64,000 bases of DNA from Pseudaminobacter soli (ex Li et al. 2025) (GTDB taxonomy: Bacteria; Pseudomonadota; Alphaproteobacteria; Rhizobiales; Rhizobiaceae), in NCBI RefSeq assembly GCF_029892515.1, contig NZ_JARXVF010000010.1, positions 62,001 to 126,000 on the forward strand, written 5' to 3'. Below, piece after piece: positions 56,509 to 64,000 of this stretch (positions are counted from its first letter, which is position 1; every line of letters begins with the position of its first letter). The notes under the pieces are model-generated. The model searched no databases. It had not been told where the DNA came from and saw only the letters and a program-made list of their open reading frames with translations. The position numbers and the translations under genes were made by a program.

Positions 56509-56599
56509 TTATCGCTGTAGGATTGATTCCGCCAGTAAAAAATCCGCGCAGGGCGATTTTTCCCGGCCTGTTTGGTCTGGGCAGCATGCGCCCAAACAA

Positions 56600-56624
56600 A
56601 AAGGGCCGGCTGGGCCGGCCCTTT
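56600..56624 (-). terminator. terminator after the L,D-transpeptidase gene
   Basis: AAAGGGCCGGC and GCCGGCCCTTT form a perfect 11-bp stem with a 3-nt loop, followed by a T-rich run on the minus strand. It lies 17 bp past the stop of the gene at 56642. Confidence 0.88.
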
Positions 56625-56641
56625 CATTGATGCCGAATCGA

Positions 56642-57541
56642 TCACAGAACGACGACTTCCGTGCCCATCTTGACGCGGTTGTAGAGGTCGATCACGTGGT
56701 CGTTGACCATACGGAAGCAACCGTTGGACGAGTTGGTGCCGATGGTCTGCGGCTGGTTGGTGCCGTGGATGCGGATGTGCGTGTCCGACTTGCCCTGATA
56801 GAGGTAGATGGCACGAGCGCCCAGCGGGTTGTCCGGGCCGCCATTCATGCCTTCCTTATACTGGCCGTACTTCTTCGGATCGCGCTTCTGCATGTCCTGC
56901 GTCGGGATCCAGCGTGGCCATTCCTGCTTGTCGCCAACCTTGGCCGTACCCCTGAACTCAAGGCCTTCACGACCCACCGCGATCGCATAACGGCGGGCGG
57001 TCGACGAGGTTTCGATCAGATAGAGGTAGCGGGCCTTGGTGTCGATGACGATGGTGCCGCGCTCGTAGCCGGAGAAGGCGACTTCCTGAGGCTCATAGTC
57101 GGCCTTGACCTTGAACTGCTTCTTGGACTGGCGCTGCTCCAGAACCGCATCCAGTGCACGCGTCTGCGGCAGCATGGCCGGTGCGGCCGGGTCGCCGCCG
57201 AAGAGCATCGCAAGGAAGCCGCCCTGCGGCCGGCCGCTCGCTTCGCTGCGCAGTTCGCCGTTGTTGCCGGTGCGGCTGATCGTGCCCGACTCGGTAATGG
57301 CGCCCGTCGTCAGCTCGGCCTTGTTGGTCTTGCCTTCCTTGGCGGCAAGCTTTTCAGCTTCCTTGGCCTTCTGCTTGGAAGTCAGCTTCTTTTTCTTCTG
57401 AGCCGCATCGCCCTTGGTATCAGCCTCTACGGCCTTGGACGGAGCCAGATAAGTGTTTGCCCGTGACGTGTCGGCATAGGCAGGAGCCGAAACGCCGATG
57501 GCCGCGCAGATGCCCAAGGCAACGAGGCTGCGAATATGCAT
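56642..57541 (-). CDS. L,D-transpeptidase (YkuD domain)
   Basis: 299 residues. A signal peptide (MHIRSLVALGICAAIGVSAPAYA) is followed by a Lys-rich stretch with KKKKLTSKQKAKEAEKLAAK (about 45-75), a Gly-rich linker and a YkuD domain (about 150-299). The active-site motif is HIRIHGTNQP ... SNGCFRM, with catalytic Cys275. It forms 3-3 cross-links or attaches proteins to peptidoglycan. The ATG at 57541 gives an ideal signal peptide; an ATG 42 nt upstream would add a non-signal-like extension. The Lys-rich region may bind anionic wall polymers, which is inference. Confidence 0.93.
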   Translation of the reverse strand: MHIRSLVALGICAAIGVSAPAYADTSRANTYLAPSKAVEADTKGDAAQKKKKLTSKQKAKEAEKLAAKEGKTNKAELTTGAITESGTISRTGNNGELRSEASGRPQGGFLAMLFGGDPAAPAMLPQTRALDAVLEQRQSKKQFKVKADYEPQEVAFSGYERGTIVIDTKARYLYLIETSSTARRYAIAVGREGLEFRGTAKVGDKQEWPRWIPTQDMQKRDPKKYGQYKEGMNGGPDNPLGARAIYLYQGKSDTHIRIHGTNQPQTIGTNSSNGCFRMVNDHVIDLYNRVKMGTEVVVL

Positions 57542-57764
57542 GTTAGCGATCCCGAAAATAATTTGGCTAGCGACAGCGCACAACTGTGCGGTGCGAAAGC
57601 AGATACTGCCACTTCAGGGTTTATAAGCAATTAAACTTGGGAACCTCAAGATCAGCACAATGGGGGAAACGGCCATTTCAGTGGATGCGATTCGCAATTG
57701 CATGCACTGTGGCCGATCGACAACAGTGGTCGCTTGGACCACCCCAAACGGCAGCTTAAAGCAA

Positions 57765-57795
57765 AACCCCGCCGCGCTTGACGCACGGCGGGGTT
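57765..57795 (-). terminator. terminator after secG
   Basis: AACCCCGCCG and CGGCGGGGTT form a perfect 10-bp stem with an 11-nt loop 44 bp past the secG stop, followed by TTTTGCTTT on the minus strand. Confidence 0.85.
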
Positions 57796-57838
57796 GCAAA
57801 ATCTTCGCTCTCTTTCGAGAGCCTTCGGGGCAAAAACC

Positions 57839-58297
57839 TTACTGGTTCGGAACCTGCGGAGCGGCCGGCTGCGCCGGAGCTGCCGGGACCTCAGGCGAAG
57901 CGGGCGGGGTTGCCGCATTGCCGCCGGCAGCAGGTGCCGGGGCCGGTGCGGGCTGCTGGCCGCCGAGTTGGTTGAGAACGCCGCCGCCGGTCGAGCCACC
58001 CTGGGTGTCGGTGCCGCCCTGAGTGCCGGTGTTGCCCTGCGTCGTCGGAACGCGGTCGAGGATGTCGATCGGACGCTCGCCGTAGCGTGCGAGAATCGAG
58101 AGGAGCAGCGAGGTGGCAAAGAAAGCTGCCGCCAGGAGCGCGGTCGCGCGGGTCAGCGCATTGGCCGCGCCGCGCGCGCTCATGAAGCCGGAGCCGCCGC
58201 CGATGCCGAGGCCACCGCCTTCGGAACGCTGCAGCAGCACGACGCCGACAAGCGCCAGAACGACCATCAGATGAATAACAATAATTACGGTTTGCAT
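57839..58297 (-). CDS. secG: preprotein translocase subunit SecG
   Basis: A 152-residue SecYEG subunit. Two membrane segments (about 2-19 and 52-70) enclose the SecG pattern VVLLQRSEGGGLGIGGGSGF. The C-terminus after residue 80 is long and rich in Gly, Gln, Pro and Ala (low complexity), as in alphaproteobacterial SecG proteins, which are longer than the 110-residue E. coli protein. It lies 137 bp downstream of tpiA and 44 bp before a terminator. Confidence 0.93.
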   Translation of the reverse strand: MQTVIIVIHLMVVLALVGVVLLQRSEGGGLGIGGGSGFMSARGAANALTRATALLAAAFFATSLLLSILARYGERPIDILDRVPTTQGNTGTQGGTDTQGGSTGGGVLNQLGGQQPAPAPAPAAGGNAATPPASPEVPAAPAQPAAPQVPNQ

Positions 58298-58434
58298 GAC
58301 TTCACCTGAAACTGGCGGTTTTGCGGACGCCGTCGCGCTCGAGGAATGGGAGGCGGCTCAATACAACGGTTTCGCTGTATTTCCAAGTCCGTCTCCCAAT
58401 ATGGGATGAGGAACCCGCATTGCAACGGAAAATG

Positions 58435-59199
58435 TCAGATCGACCTATAGGCCGTGGCTATGCCCAGGAAGTCCGATGCCTTCAGGCTTGCGCCGCCCAC
58501 CAGGGCTCCGTCGACATTTTCAACGGAAAGGAGTTCGACGGCATTGGAGGGTTTTACCGAGCCGCCATAGAGAATGCGCATCTTGCCGGCTTCCGCGCCG
58601 AGCTTTTCGGCAAGGCGAGCCCGGATATGCGCATGCGCCTCGGTCACATCGGCCACTGTCGGCGTCAGGCCGGTGCCGATCGCCCAGACCGGCTCATAGG
58701 CAACCACCGCATTGGCGGCAGTTGCGGCCGTCGGTACCGACCCTTCGATCTGACGGGAAAGAACGTCCAGCGTCGCGCCGCCTTCGCGCTCGGCGCGCGT
58801 CTCGCCGATGCAGATGATGGCGACGAGCCCGCCGCGCCAGGCGGCCTCGGCCTTGGCATAGACAATCGCATCATTCTCGCCGCAGTCGGTACGGCGCTCC
58901 GAATGACCCACGATCACATAGCTGGCGCCGGCATCTTTCAGCATCTCGGCCGAAATGTCGCCGGTATGCGCGCCGCTTTCCTTGGCGTGGCAGTCCTCGC
59001 CGCCGATGGTCACCGGGGTGCCGGCCACCGTGTCGGCTGCGCGGGAGATGAGCGTTGCAGGAACGCAGACCAGTCCGTCGGCCACGGCATCAAGTCCCCC
59101 GGCGAACCCCTCCCCGATTGCCCGCAATTCGCCGAGCCAAGCGCTCGTTCCGTTCATCTTCCAATTGCCGGCGACCAGCGGACGAATTCCTGGCGTCAT
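58435..59199 (-). CDS. tpiA: triosephosphate isomerase
   Basis: A 254-residue glycolytic enzyme. Active-site residues are visible: Lys in GNWKMNG, His in [10 protein letters not shown] and Glu in [13 protein letters not shown], with the late [12 protein letters not shown] phosphate loop. The ATG at 59199 was chosen since homology starts at [12 protein letters not shown]; the frame is open 25 codons upstream without support. It is divergent from ppiD. Confidence 0.97.
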   Translation of the reverse strand: MTPGIRPLVAGNWKMNGTSAWLGELRAIGEGFAGGLDAVADGLVCVPATLISRAADTVAGTPVTIGGEDCHAKESGAHTGDISAEMLKDAGASYVIVGHSERRTDCGENDAIVYAKAEAAWRGGLVAIICIGETRAEREGGATLDVLSRQIEGSVPTAATAANAVVAYEPVWAIGTGLTPTVADVTEAHAHIRARLAEKLGAEAGKMRILYGGSVKPSNAVELLSVENVDGALVGGASLKASDFLGIATAYRSI

Positions 59200-59349
59200 A
59201 ATGCTCTGATCCTGTTCTTGTGATCGGTGCCCCGTGCCCTCACTAGCAAAATCAGACCACAAAGCAATCGACACTGGGCGTGAAGGAGGCTATTGCCCTT
59301 CAATCAGACGCCAAACACGTCATAAAACGACAAGAAACCGGAAGAGATC

Positions 59350-61242
59350 ATGCTCGATAGCTTGCGAAACGCCGCTGGAACCTGGGTTGCGAAGCTCCTG
59401 CTTCTTATGCTGGTCGTGAGCTTTGCCATCTGGGGCATCACCGGCAAGATGATGGAAGGCCAGAGCGGCGGCAACAAGGTCGTGACCGTTGGGGGCACCA
59501 ACGTGTCCATCAACGACTACCGCCTGGCCTACGATCGCCAGGTCAATATGTTGCAGCAGCAGTTGGGCCAGCGCCTGACGCGCGACCAGATGAAGGCATT
59601 CGGCCTCGAGAACCAGGTGCTGTCGCAACTGGTCGCCGGCGCTCTTCTTGACGAGCAGGCGCGCAAGATGGGCCTTGGCCTTTCCAAGGACCGGCTGGCC
59701 GCGCTGACGGCCGAGGACCAGGCCTTCCAGAGTCCTGACGGCCGCTTCAGCCGCCAGCAGTTCGAATATGTGATCCGCCAGCTCGGCATGCGCCCGGACG
59801 ATTATTTCGCCAATCGCTCGCAGGTCGCAATCCGCCAGCAGATCGTCGAGGCCATTTCCGACGGCTTCAAGGCACCCGATACCTTCCTCCGCGGCGTCGC
59901 CCTCTACCGCGGCGAAGACCGCACCGTGGATTATCTCGTCCTGCCGAAGTCGCTGGTCGAGCCGATCTCGGCTCCGTCAAACGACGTGCTCTCCGCCTGG
60001 TTCGAGGAGAACAAGAAGAAGTACGCGGCCCCCGAATTCCGTAAGATTTCCTACGTGAAGCTCGAGGCCTCGGACATCGTTGACGAAAAGTCGATCACCG
60101 ACGACCAGGTGCGCGAGGAGTACGAGAAGAACAAGGCCCGCTACACCTCGCCCGAGCAGCGCACGATCGAGCAGATCGTGTTCAAGAGCCCGGAAGCGGC
60201 AACCGCGGCCCTGGATTCGATCAAAGGCGGCGCCACTTTCGACAAGATCGCCACGGGTGAAGGCAAGACCGAGGCGGACATCCTGCTGGGCACGCTGAGC
60301 AAGGACAAGATCGCAGACAAGGCGATCGCCGATGCGGCCTTCTCGCTGGCCGCCAACGAGGTCAGCCCCGTGGTCCAGGGCCAGTTCGGCCCGGCGCTGC
60401 TGCGCGTGACCGAGATCAAGCCCGAAGTCGTCAAGCCGCTCGCAGAGGTCGCCGGCGACATCCGCACGCGACTGGCCCTGGCGGAAGCCAACCGGCAGCT
60501 GATGGAAGTGCACGACGCTTATGAGGATGCGCGCGCCGCCGGCGACTCGGTGAAGGATGCCGCCGCCAAGACTCATCTGAAGGCGGTGACCATCGACGCC
60601 GTTGACCGGATGGGGCAGGACGCCAATGGCCAGGTGATCTCCACGCTGCCGCAGCCGCAGCAGCTGCTGCAGGCCGTCTTCCAGGCCGATGTCGACGCGG
60701 ACAACCCGCCCATCACCCTGGGCTCGACGGGCTATGTCTTCTACGAGGTTGAGGGCGTCACCCAGGCCCGTGACCGCACGCTCGACGAGGTCAAGGACAA
60801 GGCTATCGCCGACTGGACGAAGGCCGAGACGGAAAAGCGCCTTTCCGCCAAGGGCGAGGAACTGTCCAAGCGCCTGAAGGACGGCTCGACGCTCGACACC
60901 CTGGCCACCGAAATGTCGCTGGAGAAGCAGACCAAGCGCGGCCTGAAGCGCGAGGCCGACGACGGCGATTTCGGCCGCGCTGGCGTGTCAGCGGTCTTCG
61001 GCGTCGCCCAGGATGGTGTCGGCGTATTCGCCGCGCCCGCTGGCGACGCTCAGGTTCTGTTCAAGGTGACGGAAGTGTCCGAACCGGTCGCCGCCGACGC
61101 AGCCTCCGTGCCCGACGATCTGCGCAACCAGTTTGCGCGCGGCATCGGCGATGACATGCTGGACGAGCTGGTTGCCAAGCTTCGGGCGGAATACTCCGTC
61201 TCGGTGAACCAGGGCGCGATCAGCCAGGCAATGGCGTTCTGA
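59350..61242 (+). CDS. ppiD: periplasmic chaperone/peptidyl-prolyl isomerase D
   Basis: 630 residues, a membrane-anchored foldase. One N-terminal membrane segment (about 16-37, [20 protein letters not shown]) is followed by a SurA-N-like domain and a parvulin-type rotamase domain (about 245-350, [15 protein letters not shown] and [18 protein letters not shown]). A second parvulin-like region follows. It stands at the head of the trpD-trpC-moaC-moeA run with a 2-bp gap to trpD, as in many alphaproteobacteria. Confidence 0.93.
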   Translation: MLDSLRNAAGTWVAKLLLLMLVVSFAIWGITGKMMEGQSGGNKVVTVGGTNVSINDYRLAYDRQVNMLQQQLGQRLTRDQMKAFGLENQVLSQLVAGALLDEQARKMGLGLSKDRLAALTAEDQAFQSPDGRFSRQQFEYVIRQLGMRPDDYFANRSQVAIRQQIVEAISDGFKAPDTFLRGVALYRGEDRTVDYLVLPKSLVEPISAPSNDVLSAWFEENKKKYAAPEFRKISYVKLEASDIVDEKSITDDQVREEYEKNKARYTSPEQRTIEQIVFKSPEAATAALDSIKGGATFDKIATGEGKTEADILLGTLSKDKIADKAIADAAFSLAANEVSPVVQGQFGPALLRVTEIKPEVVKPLAEVAGDIRTRLALAEANRQLMEVHDAYEDARAAGDSVKDAAAKTHLKAVTIDAVDRMGQDANGQVISTLPQPQQLLQAVFQADVDADNPPITLGSTGYVFYEVEGVTQARDRTLDEVKDKAIADWTKAETEKRLSAKGEELSKRLKDGSTLDTLATEMSLEKQTKRGLKREADDGDFGRAGVSAVFGVAQDGVGVFAAPAGDAQVLFKVTEVSEPVAADAASVPDDLRNQFARGIGDDMLDELVAKLRAEYSVSVNQGAISQAMAF

Positions 61243-61244
61243 CA

Positions 61245-62258
<1,014 letters not shown>

Positions 62259-62262
62259 CGTC

Positions 62263-63081
62263 ATGGCCGACATTCTTGCGAAGATCGAAGCCTACAAGCG
62301 CGAAGAAATCGCCGCGGCCAAGGCCCGGCTGCCGCTGATCGAGCTCAAGGCGCAGGTCCGCGACGTGGAAGAGCCGCGCGGTTTTCTGGCCGCGCTGCGG
62401 GCAAAGCGGGCCGCCGGCCAGTTCGCGCTGATTGCCGAAATCAAGAAGGCGAGCCCGTCCAAGGGGCTCATCCGACCGGATTTCGATCCGCCGGCGCTTG
62501 CCCGCGCTTATGAGCTTGGCGGCGCCGCGTGTCTTTCCGTGCTGACCGACACGCCCTCCTTCCAGGGCGCGCCTGAATTCCTGACCGCCGCGCGCGCTGC
62601 CTGCGGGCTGCCGGCGCTACGCAAGGATTTCATGTTCGAGCCGTACCAGGTCTATGAAGCACGCGCCTGGGGCGCCGATGCCATTCTCGTCATCATGGCG
62701 AGCCTGACCGACGACGAAGCCAAGGCACTCGAAGACGCCGCCCACCATCTCGGCATGGACGTTCTGGTGGAAGTGCATGACGAGGCCGAGACCGAGCGGG
62801 CCCTTAAACTCGCCTCGCCGCTGATCGGCATCAACAATCGCAACCTGCGCACCTTCGAAGTCAGCCTCGAAACCTCCGAGCGACTTTCGAAGATGGTGCC
62901 GGACAATAAGCTGCTGGTCGGCGAAAGCGGCATCTTCACCCATGACGACTGCCGGCGGCTGGAGAGTTCGGGTATCGGCACCTTCCTGGTGGGCGAGAGC
63001 CTGATGCGCCAGGCCGATGTGACCGCGGCTACCCGCATGCTGCTGACTGGAGCGCCTGCGGCTCAGGCGGCGAACGGCTAG
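62263..63081 (+). CDS. trpC: indole-3-glycerol phosphate synthase
   Basis: A 272-residue TIM-barrel enzyme forming indoleglycerol phosphate. It has [41 protein letters not shown], the INNRNLRTF block and [10 protein letters not shown]. It is a single-function TrpC, not fused to TrpF. It lies 4 bp after trpD and 3 bp before moaC, so it is within the operon. Confidence 0.97.
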   Translation: MADILAKIEAYKREEIAAAKARLPLIELKAQVRDVEEPRGFLAALRAKRAAGQFALIAEIKKASPSKGLIRPDFDPPALARAYELGGAACLSVLTDTPSFQGAPEFLTAARAACGLPALRKDFMFEPYQVYEARAWGADAILVIMASLTDDEAKALEDAAHHLGMDVLVEVHDEAETERALKLASPLIGINNRNLRTFEVSLETSERLSKMVPDNKLLVGESGIFTHDDCRRLESSGIGTFLVGESLMRQADVTAATRMLLTGAPAAQAANG

Positions 63082-63084
63082 GCA

Positions 63085-63573
63085 ATGTCGGACAAACCCG
63101 CCCTCACCCATCTCGGCACCGAAGGCCAGGCGCATATGGTCGACGTCGGCGCCAAGGCGGAAACCGAGCGCACCGCGATCGCCGAAGGCTTTGTTCGCAT
63201 GCTGCCGGAGACGCTGAAGCTGATCCGCGAGGGCAACGCCAAGAAAGGCGACGTGCTGGGCACGGCGCGACTGGCCGGCATCATGGCGGCCAAGCGCACG
63301 CATGAGCTGATCCCGCTTTGCCACCCGCTGCTGCTGACCAAGGTTTCGGTAGACATCGAACCGGACGACAGCCTGCCCGGGCTGCGCGTGACGGCGTTGG
63401 CGCGTGTGACCGGCAAGACCGGCGTGGAAATGGAAGCGCTGACTGCGGCTTCTGTCGCCTGCCTGACCATCTACGACATGGCCAAGGCCGTGGACCGGGG
63501 CATGGAGATTTCCGGCATAAGGCTGGTCGAGAAGACCGGCGGCAAGTCCGGCGACTACAAAGCGGGTGCCTGA
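63085..63573 (+). CDS. moaC: cyclic pyranopterin monophosphate synthase MoaC
   Basis: A 162-residue molybdopterin enzyme acting after MoaA to make cyclic pyranopterin monophosphate. Family blocks are [47 protein letters not shown] and [20 protein letters not shown]. It lies 3 bp after trpC and 1 bp before moeA; a shared operon of trp and molybdenum-cofactor genes is usual in alphaproteobacteria. Confidence 0.97.
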   Translation: MSDKPALTHLGTEGQAHMVDVGAKAETERTAIAEGFVRMLPETLKLIREGNAKKGDVLGTARLAGIMAAKRTHELIPLCHPLLLTKVSVDIEPDDSLPGLRVTALARVTGKTGVEMEALTAASVACLTIYDMAKAVDRGMEISGIRLVEKTGGKSGDYKAGA

Positions 63574-63574
63574 G

Positions 63575-64000
63575 ATGGCATTGTTGCCCGTCAGCGAGGC
63601 ACTTGAACGGCTGCTCGACGGGGCGGAGCCGCGCGAGGGCGAGTATGTCCCCCTTGCGGAAACGGCGGGCCGCATGCTGGCTGACGATGTCAGGGCGCTT
63701 CGAACCCAGCCGCCCTTCGACGCGTCCGCGATGGACGGCTATGCCGTGCGCGCCGCCGACGTCGCATCGGTGCCGGTGACGCTGCAGGTTGTCGGCGACG
63801 CGCCGGCCGGCCGCCGCTTCAACGGCTCAATTGGGCCGGGACAGGCAGTGCGCATCTTCACCGGCGCGCCGATGCCCGGAGGCGCCGACACCATCGTGAT
63901 CCAGGAAAACGCGCGCCGCCTCGACGAACGAACAGTCGAGGTCATCGAAGCCGTGGCCGCGGGCCGGCACATTCGGCGCATGGGCCTCGATTTCTCGGCC
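63575..64000 (+). CDS. moeA: molybdopterin molybdenumtransferase MoeA, N-terminal part
   Basis: The first 142 residues of MoeA, which inserts molybdenum into adenylated molybdopterin. Visible are PVSEALERLLDGAEP at the start, PPFDASAMDGYAVRAAD (signature) and RIFTGAPMPGGADTIVIQE. The gene is cut by the right edge of the window. It starts 1 bp after the moaC stop. Confidence 0.95.
   Translation, partial: MALLPVSEALERLLDGAEPREGEYVPLAETAGRMLADDVRALRTQPPFDASAMDGYAVRAADVASVPVTLQVVGDAPAGRRFNGSIGPGQAVRIFTGAPMPGGADTIVIQENARRLDERTVEVIEAVAAGRHIRRMGLDFSA

Overview
The window is a high-GC bacterial chromosome segment made up almost entirely of core genes. It fits an alphaproteobacterium of the Hyphomicrobiales (Rhizobiales), most like the Phyllobacteriaceae (Mesorhizobium or Aminobacter type). 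The evidence is the pdhA-pdhB-pdhC-lpdA operon with a lipoyl domain fused to E1-beta, a BA14K protein, a DUF1402 protein, a LexA operator of the alphaproteobacterial GTTC-N7-GTTC type between ssb and uvrA, promoters matching the EcfG general stress sigma consensus (GGAAC-N16/17-CGTT), and the ppiD-trpD-trpC-moaC-moeA order. The genus is inference.

Layout. 1-8.7 kb, minus strand: pyruvate dehydrogenase operon, with a small membrane protein and an SGNH esterase inserted in it, then an FtsB-like division protein, enolase, KDO-8-phosphate synthase and a glyoxalase-like protein. 9.2-20.3 kb: repair and envelope housekeeping genes (mfd, sdhE, recG, a DUF502 membrane protein, glmS, glmU, ccdA). 20.4-27.1 kb: an accessory stretch with a DedA protein, a DUF1402 protein, a 59-residue stress-type small protein, an SDR/aldo-keto reductase/cupin set divergent from a LysR regulator, a 32-residue membrane peptide, tRNA-Lys(UUU) and a BA14K protein. 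27.1-29.6 kb: glycerol kinase and its GlpR-type repressor. 29.6-38.7 kb: a minus-strand run coaD, two cyclophilins, a YdcZ-type exporter, queA, tgt and a PLP decarboxylase, downstream of gyrA, with a 44-residue membrane peptide on the opposite strand between coaD and gyrA.

38.9-46.5 kb is the most unusual part. After a MarC protein, a plus-strand block encodes two HlyD-type membrane-fusion proteins, each preceded by a small membrane protein, flanking an unknown 157-residue protein, a PPK2 polyphosphate kinase and a SulP transporter with a STAS domain. Neither adaptor has a visible pump or outer-membrane partner. The DUF3302 (YiaW-like) gene in this block has no usable start codon in frame.

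46.6-64 kb: ssb and uvrA divergent around a LexA box but with a long uvrA leader, then a GNAT acetyltransferase, a DUF72 protein, an NCS1 nucleobase transporter, pyrG, an L,D-transpeptidase, secG and tpiA. The window ends in the ppiD-trpD-trpC-moaC-moeA operon, with moeA cut by the window edge. No insertion sequence, prophage, CRISPR array or rRNA was seen. Several housekeeping enzymes have notable sequence features: the tRNA-guanine transglycosylase has lost its zinc ligands, UvrA lacks one cysteine of its first zinc module, and GyrA has alanine at the quinolone-determining serine.
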